Positions 15,266-24,907 of a DNA stretch of 64,000 bases are shown one piece after another. Positions within the stretch are counted from its first letter, which is position 1. The number at the start of each line of letters is the position of its first letter. The position numbers were made by a program, and so were the translations under genes. The stretch is from Bradyrhizobium sp. AZCC 1693 (lineage in GTDB: Bacteria > Pseudomonadota > Alphaproteobacteria > Rhizobiales > Xanthobacteraceae): the NCBI RefSeq assembly GCF_036924745.1, contig NZ_JAZHSD010000001.1, forward strand, positions 3,534,001-3,598,000, read 5' to 3'. The notes under the pieces were generated by a model that worked only from the letters and a program-made list of their open reading frames with translations, was not told the origin of the DNA and searched no databases.

Positions 15266-16588
15266 CTATTTGGCGGCTTTTCGCTCAATAAGCGCCGGTT
15301 TGGTGACGCCGTCGAGCCCGGTCAGGATCAGGACGGTCAACAGCGCGTTCTGCGGGCCGTACCAGGCGTTAACCGGCTTGTACCATTCGTTGCGGGAGTG
15401 CCAGTTGCCGCCCTCCCCGCCGCCGCCGATGGTGACGGCCGGAATGCCGAGCGACATCGCGATGTTGGAATCGGTGCTGGCGCCGCCGAACGTCGCGCGC
15501 GAACCGCGGCTGATCGCTCCGACCGCGCGCTGGGTCGCCAGCACGATCGGGGAATCCATCGGAACGATGCCCGCCGGCCGGTCGCCGATCAGCCTGGCCT
15601 CGACGGTCATCTTGTCCGATTTCCAGCGCGCGTTTTCATCCGCCACCGCTTCCTTGACGAGTTCGAGCAACCGCGCCTCGAGCTTGAGCAGTTCGTCGGT
15701 CGAGTTCGAGCGCATGTCGACGGCCATCCGCGCCTCGGCGGCGATGGCATTGACCGAGGTGCCGCCGGTCACGGTGCCGACGGTGAACGTGGTCTTGGGA
15801 TCGGAGGGCGGCTGCAGCTCCGAGATCTTTGCAATCGCCCGGCCCATCGCATGGATCGCGCTCGGCAATCCGAACTCCTGGAACGAGTGCCCGCCGGGGC
15901 CCTTGAAGGTGAACTCGTAGCGATGGCTGCCGGTCGCCTGGTTGACGACGCGGGTGATGCCGAGCCCGTCGATCGAGATGAAGCCGTCGATATCGGTGTG
16001 ATCGCGGAACAGAGCCTTGACGCCGCGGAGATTGCCGAGTTCTTCCTCGCCGACCGTGCCGACGAACATGATGTCGCCGACGGTCGCGATCTGGTTTTCG
16101 TTCATCGCGTTGATCAGCGACAGCATCGCCGCAAGCCCGCGTGAATCGTCGCCGATGCCGGGCGCGACAATGGCGCCGTCCTTTTCCTTCACGGTGACGT
16201 CGGTGCCTTCGGGAAACACCGTGTCGAGATGTGCCGACACCACGAGCTTCGGCCTGCCGCCGCCAGTCCCCTTGCGTAGCGCGATCACATTACCCTCGGC
16301 ATCGATGGCAGCATCCTTGAAGCCGAGCTCCTGCATCCGCTTCTGATAATATTCGGCGCGGATTTTTTCCTTGAACGGCGGCGCCGGAATTTCGGTGATG
16401 CGCTTCTGTTCCGCAAAAGCCCGCTCGTCGTCGGCCTTGATGTCGTCGAGCGACTTGACGATTTTGGGATGGGCGAGAATGGCCTCAAGGTCGGGCGCGG
16501 CAGCGGCTTGCGCCCTAACCTCTCGCACCAGCGCGTTCTGCGCGAGGGCGACAAGGGCGATGGCCAGGATCGATCGCGTGAGTGTCAT
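15266..16588 (-). CDS. exported M20-family metallopeptidase
   Basis: A 440-residue zinc peptidase of the M20 family (ArgE/DapE/PepT-like). It has a signal peptide (residues 1 to about 28, ending REVRAQA), the metal-binding blocks [11 protein letters not shown] and GIGDDSRG, the catalytic GTVGEEELG, and a dimerisation domain. I chose the ATG at 16588, with GGAG eight bases upstream; the ATG at 16615 lacks a spaced ribosome site. It probably cleaves small peptides or N-acyl amino acids in the periplasm. The gene at 16612-17127 lies 23 bases upstream on the same strand, so the two may be co-transcribed. Confidence 0.85.
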   Translation of the reverse strand: MTLTRSILAIALVALAQNALVREVRAQAAAAPDLEAILAHPKIVKSLDDIKADDERAFAEQKRITEIPAPPFKEKIRAEYYQKRMQELGFKDAAIDAEGNVIALRKGTGGGRPKLVVSAHLDTVFPEGTDVTVKEKDGAIVAPGIGDDSRGLAAMLSLINAMNENQIATVGDIMFVGTVGEEELGNLRGVKALFRDHTDIDGFISIDGLGITRVVNQATGSHRYEFTFKGPGGHSFQEFGLPSAIHAMGRAIAKISELQPPSDPKTTFTVGTVTGGTSVNAIAAEARMAVDMRSNSTDELLKLEARLLELVKEAVADENARWKSDKMTVEARLIGDRPAGIVPMDSPIVLATQRAVGAISRGSRATFGGASTDSNIAMSLGIPAVTIGGGGEGGNWHSRNEWYKPVNAWYGPQNALLTVLILTGLDGVTKPALIERKAAK

Positions 16589-16611
16589 CAAAAATCTCCG
16601 TATCACAGGTT

Positions 16612-17127
16612 TCATCCTGCGCTTAAGCCCGCATCCTTCAGCCGTCCGGCGAACCAGGCGGACAGTGCGTGGTCGAGAACGCCGCTGGTATAGATTTCCG
16701 TCACCGTGACCTGCTTCTTGTCCAGCGTCAGCAGCACGCCGACCCAGTAGGCGAACCACAGATGCGGATCGGTCAGCGCCCGCAGCTTGTGCTGGTCATG
16801 CTCGAGCGGCTGATGATTGGCCGATTTCCGCACCTCGACCGCGAGCAGATTGTTGGGAATGGCGCGCTGGTGCACCACGATGTCGGGATAGATCGATTTT
16901 GCGAGGTGGTCGTCGGTCGAGACGATCGTTCCGTGCGGCAGCCGCAGCGTGCGGTCGCCCAGCCGGTCGAATTCGCAGTCGATCTCCCAGCCCTGGAACT
17001 GCTTTTCGAGATGCACCGCCAGCCGGTGCGTCAGCGCGCGCTCGCCGGCCTCCTTTTCGAGCAGAAAGGCTTCGTGCGCATAGAACTCGTGAAGTGCGGT
17101 GATGACCTTGTTCAGTTCGGTCTGCAT
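16612..17127 (-). CDS. conserved hypothetical protein with a PD-(D/E)XK-like pattern
   Basis: A 171-residue cytoplasmic protein. The region SIYPDIVVHQR, ten residues, then LLAVEVRKS has the PD-X(n)-E-X-K-like spacing of PD-(D/E)XK nucleases, though the E-x-K is E-V-R-K. An N-terminal charged helix and a C-terminal hydrophobic strand set (WFAYWVGVLLTLDKKQVTV) complete it. Function is unproven; it could be a degenerate nuclease or restriction-like fold. Starting at the ATG at 17127, it lies between a TPP enzyme and an exported peptidase, all on the minus strand. Confidence 0.6.
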   Translation of the reverse strand: MQTELNKVITALHEFYAHEAFLLEKEAGERALTHRLAVHLEKQFQGWEIDCEFDRLGDRTLRLPHGTIVSTDDHLAKSIYPDIVVHQRAIPNNLLAVEVRKSANHQPLEHDQHKLRALTDPHLWFAYWVGVLLTLDKKQVTVTEIYTSGVLDHALSAWFAGRLKDAGLSAG

Positions 17128-17162
17128 GACGCCTCCCACGAAGGCGAGCGGTAACCGTCGCC

Positions 17163-18704
17163 TTACATTTGCACTTCGATCAGCCGCGGTCCCGGTTCGG
17201 CGATGGCTTCCGCCAGCGCCTTGACGAAATCGTCAACATTGGCGACCGCGCGGCCGGGCACGCCCATGCCCTTGGCGAGCGAAACAAAATCGATGGTCGG
17301 GCGGTCGATCTTGAGCATGTCGATCGCCCGCTGGCCCGGCTCGCCGGCGCCGACGCCGTCGAGCTCGCCACGCAATATCTGGTAGATCCGATTGGCAAAT
17401 ACAATCGTGACGACGTTAAGGCCCTCGCGCGCCTGCGTCCACAGCGATTGCAGCGTGTACATCGCGCTGCCGTCGCCGACCATGCAGATCACCTTGCGGT
17501 CCGGGCACGCTACCGCAGCACCGGTCGCGACCGGGGTCGAGAAGCCGATCGAGCCGCCCATGTTCTGCAGCCAGTCATGCGGGGCGGCGGCCGCCGTCGG
17601 CGGAAAGAAGCCGCGGCCGGTGGTGACGGATTCATCGACCACGATGGCGTTCTCCGGGATCGCCATCGCAATCGCCTGCGCGATCGAGGCATGCGTCAGC
17701 GCGCCGGTCGGCTTTGCCAGTTCGACCAGCTTCTGCGGCTGCCGGTCGGACGGCTGCGCGTGAAGCGCGCCGGCCAGCGCCTCCAGGGCAGCAACGGAAT
17801 TTTCCGCGCCCGAGGTCATGCGGTGCACCTCGCAGCCCTGGGGCTTGAGCATGCTCGGCTTGTTCGGATAGGCGAAGAACGCCACGGGGTCGTTGGCCTC
17901 GACCAGCACGATATTCTTGAAGTCTTTCAGGATCGGCAGCGCCTGCTCGATCACGTAAGGGATGCGGTCGATCGCGAACCGGCCCTTGCCGCGCGCCATC
18001 CGCGGATTGTAGGTCTGGCCCATCACCTTGCAGCCGGTCTTGCCCGCGATCTGGGCGGCCAGCGCCAGCCCGTGCTCGGTGAGCGCGCTGCCGGTCATCA
18101 ACAGCAGCGTCGACGCGCCGCCGTTGCGCAGCACCTTGGCGGCATGGTCGACCGCCCGCGCGGAATAATTGGCGCGCTGGCTTTCCACCGGCACCTGGGC
18201 GATGCCGTCGGCCTCGTTCCAGGCGGTATCGGCCGGCAAAATCAGGGTGGCGATCTGCGCGCCCTTGGCCGCGGCGATCGCGGCGGCACCGTCGGCGGCT
18301 ACGGAATTCGCATCCGGCGAAGTCCGCACCCATGATGACATCGGCCGCGCCAGCCCCTCGATATCAGAGGTCAGCGGGGCGTTGTAACCGATGTGATAGG
18401 TCGCGTGCTGGCCGACGATGTTGACGATGCCGGAATTGGCCTTCTTGGCGTTGTGCAGATTTGCGAGGCCGTTGGCGAGACCGGGGCCGAGATGCAGCAG
18501 GGTCGAAGCCGGCGTGCCCTTCATGCGGTAATAGCCGTCGGCGGCGCCCGTCACCACGCCCTCGAACAGGCCGAGCACGCAACGCATCCCCTCGACCCGA
18601 TCCAGTGCGGCGACGAAGTGCATCTCCGAGGTGCCGGGATTGGTGAAGCAGACGTCCACGCCGCCTGCGACCAACGTCCGCACCAGACTTTCCGCACCGT
18701 TCAT
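17163..18704 (-). CDS. thiamine-diphosphate enzyme, acetolactate synthase large-subunit-like
   Basis: A 513-residue TPP-dependent enzyme. The catalytic Glu lies in GLFEGVVTGAADGYYR, and the TPP/Mg motif is in the C-terminal domain (MVGDGSAMY, then FANRIYQ). It matches proteins annotated as acetolactate synthase large subunit, but it is short and not next to a small subunit (ilvH), so it may instead be a 2-oxoacid decarboxylase or carboligase. The ATG at 18704 follows a purine-rich AAGGGAAACGGG region; the in-frame extension upstream is unlike family starts. Substrate is unknown. Confidence 0.78.
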   Translation of the reverse strand: MNGAESLVRTLVAGGVDVCFTNPGTSEMHFVAALDRVEGMRCVLGLFEGVVTGAADGYYRMKGTPASTLLHLGPGLANGLANLHNAKKANSGIVNIVGQHATYHIGYNAPLTSDIEGLARPMSSWVRTSPDANSVAADGAAAIAAAKGAQIATLILPADTAWNEADGIAQVPVESQRANYSARAVDHAAKVLRNGGASTLLLMTGSALTEHGLALAAQIAGKTGCKVMGQTYNPRMARGKGRFAIDRIPYVIEQALPILKDFKNIVLVEANDPVAFFAYPNKPSMLKPQGCEVHRMTSGAENSVAALEALAGALHAQPSDRQPQKLVELAKPTGALTHASIAQAIAMAIPENAIVVDESVTTGRGFFPPTAAAAPHDWLQNMGGSIGFSTPVATGAAVACPDRKVICMVGDGSAMYTLQSLWTQAREGLNVVTIVFANRIYQILRGELDGVGAGEPGQRAIDMLKIDRPTIDFVSLAKGMGVPGRAVANVDDFVKALAEAIAEPGPRLIEVQM

Positions 18705-18931
18705 GGTCCCGTTTCCCTTCGCGCTTCGTTTCGTGAGCCGCTGACGATCAATCATTGTTCACACGTTTCGTCAAAGGTTTAGCGGAACAATGCAGCCATC
18801 GCCTGGAGCATGTTGCCTTTTTTAACCGCCGCATTCGAAAATGGCTGGGGTCACGGCCTCGTTGCTTGCACGATCGCCGCAATTATGGCCTGTGTTCTGC
18901 ATATTCAGATTTTTTCGCGAGGAAGAGAAAG

Positions 18932-19528
18932 ATGACCCGGGCTTTTGCTTTGCTGTTTGCGGCGCTGACGATGCTGGCGGGGGCCGGCCAGGCGCAAGCC
19001 CAAGGTTTTTTTCAATTCGAAGACTCGCGTGACATCATGGGCGGCGGCCCCGGTTTCTTCCGACCCGGCATGCCCAGCGGATCGAGCCCGATCCCGCGCA
19101 CCACCGTGAACTTTGCCGGCGGGTACACGCCCGGCACGATCTACATCAACACCGCCGAGCGCAGGCTCTATCTCGTGCTCGGTAACGGCCAGGCGATCCG
19201 CTACGGCATCGGCGTCGGCCGCGACGGCTTCCGCTGGGGTGGAACCCACCGCATTTCCGCGAAGAAGGAATGGCCGAGCTGGACGCCGCCGGCCCAAATG
19301 CTGCGGCGGCGGCCCGACCTGCCGCGCCACATGTCGGGCGGCATCGATAACCCACTCGGCGCGCGGGCGATGTATCTGGGATCGACGCTCTATCGCATCC
19401 ACGGCTCAAACGAGCCCGAGACAATCGGACAGGCGGTATCGTCCGGATGCTTCCGCATGACCAATGAGGACGTGACCGATCTCTACAGCCGCGTGTCCAT
19501 CGGCACACCGGTCATCGTGAAGAATTAG
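18932..19528 (+). CDS. L,D-transpeptidase (YkuD domain)
   Basis: A 198-residue exported protein with a signal peptide (MTRAFALLFAALTMLAGAGQ, cleavage near AQA) and a YkuD catalytic domain. The active-site pattern is HGSNEPETIGQAVSSGCFRM, with H157 and the nucleophile C173. Such enzymes make 3-3 peptidoglycan cross-links or attach proteins to the wall; in rhizobia many paralogues exist. The GAGGAAGAG ribosome site supports the ATG at 18932. It stands alone between the TPP enzyme (opposite strand) and the HD phosphohydrolase. Confidence 0.9.
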   Translation: MTRAFALLFAALTMLAGAGQAQAQGFFQFEDSRDIMGGGPGFFRPGMPSGSSPIPRTTVNFAGGYTPGTIYINTAERRLYLVLGNGQAIRYGIGVGRDGFRWGGTHRISAKKEWPSWTPPAQMLRRRPDLPRHMSGGIDNPLGARAMYLGSTLYRIHGSNEPETIGQAVSSGCFRMTNEDVTDLYSRVSIGTPVIVKN

Positions 19529-19580
19529 GCAGCACCGACATCTCGGCTGCCTTACCGGCTGGCCCTGAACAGGTGATTGG

Positions 19581-20201
19581 ATGGAAAACGAAGCTCGTCG
19601 AATCCTGGAATTCCTGGGTCTGTCCGAGCGACTGAAGCGCGAGCTGCGGCATAGCTGGCTATCGGATGGGCGGCGCGAGAGTGTCGCCGAGCATACGTGG
19701 CAGATGGCGCTGGTCGCGCTGCTTGCATACCGTCATCTTGAGCATCCCGTCGATATTGGACGCGTGCTCAAGATTATCCTGGTGCACGACCTGGTAGAGG
19801 CGTTGGCCGGGGATATCCCCTATTTCGAAGTGGGCGAGCGAAAACAGCTCAAGGCCGAACGCGAACGTGCGGCCATCGAGGAGATCCGAATCCGTGTCGC
19901 CGGCGACACTGGACAGGAAATCTTCGAGCTGTGGCACGAATTCGAAGCACATGCGACGGCTGAAGCCAGGTTCGCCACCGCGCTGGATAATCTTGAAGTG
20001 CAAATTCAGCACAATCTCGCGGACTTCGGAACGTGGGAGCCGATCGAGTATGATCTGGTCTACACGAAGATGGACGCGCGATGCTCGCACGATGCCTTCC
20101 TGACCGCGCTTTGCAATGCCGTAAAGGCGCAGGCCGAGGCCAAGATGGTCGGCGCAGGAATCGACGTGGCCTCGATCAGGGCAAGGGTTGCCGGCAGATA
20201 G
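19581..20201 (+). CDS. HD-domain phosphohydrolase, YfbR/5'-deoxynucleotidase-like
   Basis: A 206-residue HD-domain protein. The metal ligands are visible as H in ESVAEHTW and the HD pair in KIILVHDLVEALAGDIP, with a later D in TALDNLEVQ. Its length and order of motifs match the YfbR/YGK1 family of 5'-deoxyribonucleotidases, which hydrolyse dNMPs in the cytoplasm. It starts 52 bases after the transpeptidase stop and may be read from the same transcript. Confidence 0.82.
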   Translation: MENEARRILEFLGLSERLKRELRHSWLSDGRRESVAEHTWQMALVALLAYRHLEHPVDIGRVLKIILVHDLVEALAGDIPYFEVGERKQLKAERERAAIEEIRIRVAGDTGQEIFELWHEFEAHATAEARFATALDNLEVQIQHNLADFGTWEPIEYDLVYTKMDARCSHDAFLTALCNAVKAQAEAKMVGAGIDVASIRARVAGR

Positions 20202-20333
20202 GACCCCGGCTCCGGCGCACACCTCCTGACTGGCACTGGCGCGAAGGAACTCGCACCGCGCCGCCGGCAATCGCCTGAACAACCCTTTGAACAACCCTTG
20301 CACGCACGCGCCGATTGCTGCAGCGTCGTTTGA

Positions 20334-21143
20334 ATGCGCACGCCTCGCCGATTCCTGTACTTGCGGACGCTCGCGGCGGCCCTGAGCGCTGTTGCGCTTG
20401 GCGAAATCTTCATGCCGTGCGTGGCTTTCGCCGACATTCCCGCCATCGCGCAGCGCCAGCGCACCGAGAAAAAGACCTTCACGGACAGCGAGATCGTCGA
20501 GGGCTTTCTGAAAACCGCGTTCGGCGCCGAATATCATCTCGCCGGCCGCGTCGACCGCATCCGCAAATATGACGGGCCGGTGCGGGTGTTTGCCGATGGC
20601 ACCCGGACCGACCGCAAGGCGCAGCTTTCGAAAATCGTGGCCGACATCGCCGCGCGCGTTCAGCACCTCGACATCGCCATGGCCGGCAGCCTCGAAGACG
20701 CCAATGTGCAGGTCAAGCTGGTGCGCGACCGCGATCTCCAGCGCACCATCGCAACTTTCTACGGCAGCGAACGGGCAAAAGAGATTCGCTCCTCGCTCGA
20801 CCCGCAATGCCTGTCGGGCTTTCGCAAGAACGAGAAGTTCGAAATCGAGCATTCCGACGTGATCCTCACCGTCGACAATGGCGACTTCGTCTTCTTCGAC
20901 TGCGCTTATGAGGAATTGCTGCAATCGCTGGGACCGATCAACGATACGGCGAGCGTGCCCTGGACCATGTTCAACGACAATGTGTCGATGGGGTATTTCG
21001 ACGTCTACGACCAGTATCTCCTGAACCTTCTCTATGATCCCCGGATCAAGGCCGGCATGACCGTGCAGGAGGTCAAGGAGGTGCTGCCGGATGTGCTGGC
21101 CGACGTGCGCGCATGGGTACGCAAGGTCAACAACCTGCCGTAG
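20334..21143 (+). CDS. DUF2927-domain exported protein
   Basis: A 269-residue protein with an N-terminal signal peptide (to about residue 33, ending VAFA) and a DUF2927 domain. It starts with FTDSEIVEGFLKTAFGAEYH and continues with KYDGPVRVF, CLSGF and a DCAYEELLQSLGP block. DUF2927 has no known function; the fold has been compared with metalloproteases, but no HExxH is present here. It stands alone between the HD phosphohydrolase and a LysR gene, all on the plus strand. Confidence 0.8.
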   Translation: MRTPRRFLYLRTLAAALSAVALGEIFMPCVAFADIPAIAQRQRTEKKTFTDSEIVEGFLKTAFGAEYHLAGRVDRIRKYDGPVRVFADGTRTDRKAQLSKIVADIAARVQHLDIAMAGSLEDANVQVKLVRDRDLQRTIATFYGSERAKEIRSSLDPQCLSGFRKNEKFEIEHSDVILTVDNGDFVFFDCAYEELLQSLGPINDTASVPWTMFNDNVSMGYFDVYDQYLLNLLYDPRIKAGMTVQEVKEVLPDVLADVRAWVRKVNNLP

Positions 21144-21331
21144 GTGACGGGCCGCCCGAAATTCTTCGTTACGCGCTGCGAGTTCCCCTGGAGCGGCAGT
21201 TGAAGGTCCGGCGCCCCCGCAATTCACCTTTTTTTCAATGACAACGCAAAGTTTTATTTACGAAAGATTGTGACTTCCAAGAGCAAATCCTGTCTAATGG
21301 GATTCATGGGCGCTTTCTATAAGTTTTTCAA

Positions 21332-22327
21332 ATGAACGACCTGCCACGTATTCAAGCCTTGCGCTGCTTCATCACCGTGGCCCGCGAAGGCACGGTTTCG
21401 CGCGCGGCCACCTTGCTGCATCTGACCCAGCCCGCCGTCAGCCTTCAGCTGAAGGGGCTGGAAGAGAGCACCGGCTTGCAGCTTTTCAACCGTACGCCGG
21501 GCGGCTTTACCCTGACCGAAGCGGGCGCCACCTTGCTGCCGCTGGCGCACCGGACGGTATCGGCGTCGGCGGATTTCAGGACGGCGGCAGATTCCCTGCG
21601 CGAATCGCTGCGGGAAACACTGCGCGTCGGCACGATCCTGGATCCGGAGTCGATCCGGCTGGGCCCGTTCGTGCGAAGCCTCGCCACTTCCTCGAAGAAG
21701 ACCGAAGTCTTCCTCCGCTACGGCTTGAGCGACGACGTGCTGGCGCAGATCGGAAAAGGCGAGCTCGACGTCGGATACTATGTCGATGCCACGCCTCCCG
21801 AACGCCTCGCGTCGGGGATGATGCTGCCCGAACGCACCATCGACGATGGCAAGTTCCAGCTCATGCCGCTGACGCGTTACGACTACCGCGTGATCGCCCC
21901 TCGCGAGTGGAGCGACAAGGTGCTGGGAAAGGACTGGGCGGACCTCGCCGATCTGCCCTGGGTTGCAACGCCGCACACCTCGGCGCATCGGAGGCTGATC
22001 GACGACGTCTTCCGGGCAGTGGGGGCATTGCCGAAACGCGTCGCCTTCGCCGAACAGGAAGAGGCCATGATCGAGTTCGTCGAAGCCGGCACCTGCCTCA
22101 GCCTCGCCCGCGACTGCGTGCTCGACCGCATCACGCGCAACCGGAATTTCGTGATTGCCGACAAGTTGGCGCTGACCTGCGACCTCAGTTTCGCCTGCCT
22201 GACGTCGCGGCGTCGCGAGCCGATGATCTCGCAAGCCTTCGCGGCAATGCAGGCGGTATGGGAGCTGAACCCGGGCGGCGCCGCGCCGATCGAAGCGGCG
22301 CGATCGCGGAAAAGCGCCCGGCGATAG
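21332..22327 (+). CDS. LysR-family transcriptional regulator
   Basis: A 331-residue regulator with the N-terminal winged helix-turn-helix (ALRCFITVAREGTVSRAATL, then LTQPAVSLQLKGLEE) and a C-terminal effector-binding domain of the periplasmic-binding type. The upstream 190 bases are A+T-rich, as expected for a promoter. There is no divergent gene, so the target is not obvious; the nearest genes are the convergent M48 protease on the other strand and the DUF2927 gene upstream. Confidence 0.9.
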   Translation: MNDLPRIQALRCFITVAREGTVSRAATLLHLTQPAVSLQLKGLEESTGLQLFNRTPGGFTLTEAGATLLPLAHRTVSASADFRTAADSLRESLRETLRVGTILDPESIRLGPFVRSLATSSKKTEVFLRYGLSDDVLAQIGKGELDVGYYVDATPPERLASGMMLPERTIDDGKFQLMPLTRYDYRVIAPREWSDKVLGKDWADLADLPWVATPHTSAHRRLIDDVFRAVGALPKRVAFAEQEEAMIEFVEAGTCLSLARDCVLDRITRNRNFVIADKLALTCDLSFACLTSRRREPMISQAFAAMQAVWELNPGGAAPIEAARSRKSARR

Positions 22328-22337
22328 CCTGATCGGC

Positions 22338-23507
22338 TCAGATTTTGGCCGGATCAGATTTGGCCGGGCCAGGCTTGGCCGGGCCAGACTTGCCTCCGTC
22401 AAATTTGCCATCGCAGATCGATTTCAGCGATCGCCATTCCTCTGATGTCAGCAGCGGCGGCCCGCTTGCTGACCGGTCTTCCCGGCTCATCCGGGCCAGC
22501 CGGTCCTCGCTCAGGGGATGGGTGGAGATGATGGAGAGCCCCTTGCTCTCCTTGCCGGTGACCCGGAGCAGCAATTCCCCGGTCGGCTTCGCCGGCCGGC
22601 CCAGCCGGTGCATGACGTCGATGGCAAAATCGTCGGCATTGGTCTCGGCCTCGCGCGAATGCGACGACGTCACCAGCGTGCGCGAGCCGAAGATCAGCGC
22701 GCTGGAGCCGGTGATGTCGCCGAACAGCAATCCGATCAGGAATGACGTGCTGCCGTCGCGGATCAGTCCGCGCATGCTGTCGCGATGCTTGAGATGGCCG
22801 AGTTCATGGGCCAGCACGCCCGCGATTTCGTCGGCGTTGTCGGCCTTCGCCAGCAATCCGTCGAACAGATAGACCTTGCCGCCCGGCAGTGCGAAGGCAT
22901 TGGGAATCGGACTCGACAGCACGCCCGACTGCACCGAGGTATCGAGGCCGGCGGATTCGCGAATTGAAGTGACGAGCTTGACGAAAGCCCTCTGCCCGGC
23001 GGCATTGTCGCAAACCTTGGCATTGAACATCGTCTTGATCTGGCTGTCGGCGACATCGCCGAGCCGCCGCTCGAACGCTTCGGGCACCAGCGGCGTGAGG
23101 CGATCGGCGATCAGCGGAAGTCCGAACAGCACCACGGCAACGATAGAAATCGCGGCCGCGAGCGACCAACCGACAATGACGGCAACGCCGCGGCGGCCGG
23201 GCGTGTTCTCATCCAGTTTGGCGCAGCGTGAGACGAACTCGGCCGCAAGCGCGTTGTCGCGAACCTCCAGCCGCGCCAACGCAGGTGCGCTCAGGCAGCC
23301 GAGGCGCAGCATGCCTGAAGGGCTGTCGGCGCGGCGGATGTCGGCATAGTCCCACGCCGCAAGCGTCTGCTCACCTTCGATGATTTCGAGCCGGTCGGAG
23401 AATTGCAGCGCAACCGCGCGGCGCCGGCTCGACGTCCCGTCGAAATAGATCGCTGCGTTGGCCGATGGTGTTTTCGAAATCTCTGGCGCGTCGCTATCCA
23501 TGATCAT
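22338..23507 (-). CDS. M48-family metalloprotease, membrane-bound
   Basis: A 389-residue protein. An N-terminal beta domain (YFDGTSSRRRAVALQF) is followed by a membrane helix (about residues 148-170), the zinc motif HELGHLKHRD and the third ligand Glu in REAETNADDFA. The C-terminus is a degenerate repeat of GPAK/DPAK units, also visible in the DNA as repeated GGCCGGGCCAG. The gene follows the YjgN-like gene by 11 bases; this pairing of an M48 protease with a DUF898 membrane protein recurs in proteobacteria. Confidence 0.88.
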   Translation of the reverse strand: MIMDSDAPEISKTPSANAAIYFDGTSSRRRAVALQFSDRLEIIEGEQTLAAWDYADIRRADSPSGMLRLGCLSAPALARLEVRDNALAAEFVSRCAKLDENTPGRRGVAVIVGWSLAAAISIVAVVLFGLPLIADRLTPLVPEAFERRLGDVADSQIKTMFNAKVCDNAAGQRAFVKLVTSIRESAGLDTSVQSGVLSSPIPNAFALPGGKVYLFDGLLAKADNADEIAGVLAHELGHLKHRDSMRGLIRDGSTSFLIGLLFGDITGSSALIFGSRTLVTSSHSREAETNADDFAIDVMHRLGRPAKPTGELLLRVTGKESKGLSIISTHPLSEDRLARMSREDRSASGPPLLTSEEWRSLKSICDGKFDGGKSGPAKPGPAKSDPAKI

Positions 23508-23518
23508 CCACGCTTTCG

Positions 23519-24760
23519 CTAGAATCCGCCGACATCGAGACCGTCAGCAAACCCTTCACCGAGCGCGTTGGCGAGGTCGCCCCGCGCCGCAACGTTGGCG
23601 GCGGCCTCGAGACCGCTGATGTTGACCGAGCCCAGCACAATCACCCAGAGATCGCGGGTCAGATAGACCCGGATCACGACATTGAACGCAAGCGCCAGCG
23701 TCAAATAGCCCAGCCCTAGCAGCACCAGCAGTGGAATGCTCCTCATCGATTCCGGCGTCTTGAAAAACTCCGTCAATCCCTCACCGCCGATGCTGGCGAC
23801 CATCACCGTGCACAGGGCCAGATAGGCCGCGAAGACCAGCCCGAGCACGACGATCCAGCCGATCACTTTCCAGTACAGCCCGATCAAGGCGCTCTTCGGC
23901 AATGACGATTCCAGACGCACACCGCCGAACCGGATGCCCGAGAGCCACCAGCGCCATTCGATGGCTTTGAAAATCCCATAAAGAAAGGGCGTAACGATCG
24001 GTATGAGGAGTGCAGCGCCAAAAACAACCTTGGCCAGCGGCAGAAGGGCCGGATACCATTTGGCGAGTGGAACTGTAACAAACAGCACAATCAGCGTAAC
24101 CATGGCGACCAGCCACAGCCACCAGCCGCGCTTGAAAAATCCCCAGCCGCGGCCCTCAAAACTCCCCTGCAGATCGCCGTAGTAGGAGTGCCGCATCTTG
24201 TAGCGCTCGAGCGCGGCCGCGCGCCACGGCAGCGCCAGCCCAAGGGTTACCGTCGACAACAGGCCCCACAGGGACGCCTGCAACGCATATATCCATCCCG
24301 AACCGCTCATCCAGAAGCGCACGCCGCGCCATACCGTGCGCGTCAGGCGATAGCGCCGCGCGCGGTAGATCGCGAACTGCCCGAACAGATAGAAGAAGGC
24401 AATCAGCGGGATGCTGGCGAACGCCTTCAGGCGCTCGGCCTCCAGGCCGATCAGAAAATAGCCGAGGTAGATCGGCATCAGGATCGCGAGCGCGACCAGA
24501 AATCCGATCAGCAATTCCTTGCCGCGGCCGGTGTACTCCGCAGCGTCGCCATCGACCACGGTGTTGGCCCAGAGATGGCGGCGGATATCGGTGAGCAGCC
24601 AGAATCTATAGAATCCGAGGGTGACGAATTCCAGTCCGGCACCGCGCCTGGCGAGACGGAAAAATTCGCCGCGGCTGCCGGAAAACGCCACCGGCGGCGG
24701 AGGCACGGGTAAAGGCGGCGGTATCGGCGGCCCCAGCGGGGTCCAGCTCATCTGGTTCAC
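23519..24760 (-). CDS. YjgN/DUF898-family membrane protein
   Basis: A 413-residue polytopic protein with a proline-rich N-terminus (PPIPPPLPVPPPP), then FSGSRGEFFRLARRGAGLEF and about eight membrane segments, the layout of the DUF898 (YjgN) family of unknown function. The start is a GTG at 24760 with GGAG eight bases upstream; an ATG three codons later is an alternative. It is co-directional with and 11 bases upstream of the M48 protease. Confidence 0.8.
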   Translation of the reverse strand: MNQMSWTPLGPPIPPPLPVPPPPVAFSGSRGEFFRLARRGAGLEFVTLGFYRFWLLTDIRRHLWANTVVDGDAAEYTGRGKELLIGFLVALAILMPIYLGYFLIGLEAERLKAFASIPLIAFFYLFGQFAIYRARRYRLTRTVWRGVRFWMSGSGWIYALQASLWGLLSTVTLGLALPWRAAALERYKMRHSYYGDLQGSFEGRGWGFFKRGWWLWLVAMVTLIVLFVTVPLAKWYPALLPLAKVVFGAALLIPIVTPFLYGIFKAIEWRWWLSGIRFGGVRLESSLPKSALIGLYWKVIGWIVVLGLVFAAYLALCTVMVASIGGEGLTEFFKTPESMRSIPLLVLLGLGYLTLALAFNVVIRVYLTRDLWVIVLGSVNISGLEAAANVAARGDLANALGEGFADGLDVGGF

Positions 24761-24872
24761 GGTTCAACTCCAGCGCGAGGGTGGCCGATCAAACCACAAA
24801 TTTGTCGGCCGTAGTGTGACCCAGGTCCCACACGTGAAGCGTTTTCGGACGAAGTGGATAACAAAGAATCCA

Positions 24873-24907
24873 GAGCTTCGATTCTGATTTAATCAGAACC
24901 GGAGCTC
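24873..24907. terminator. hairpin at the end of the isovaleryl-CoA dehydrogenase gene
   Basis: Nested inverted repeats: an inner TTCTGATT / AATCAGAA pair and an outer GAGCT / AGCTC pair, directly abutting the ivd stop codon. No T run follows on the minus strand, so it may be a transcript-stabilising or weak terminator hairpin and not a classical one. Confidence 0.4.

Noticed and set aside
19659..21227. 522-codon minus-strand frame
   Set aside because: Antisense across the HD and DUF2927 genes, which have recognisable domains on the plus strand.
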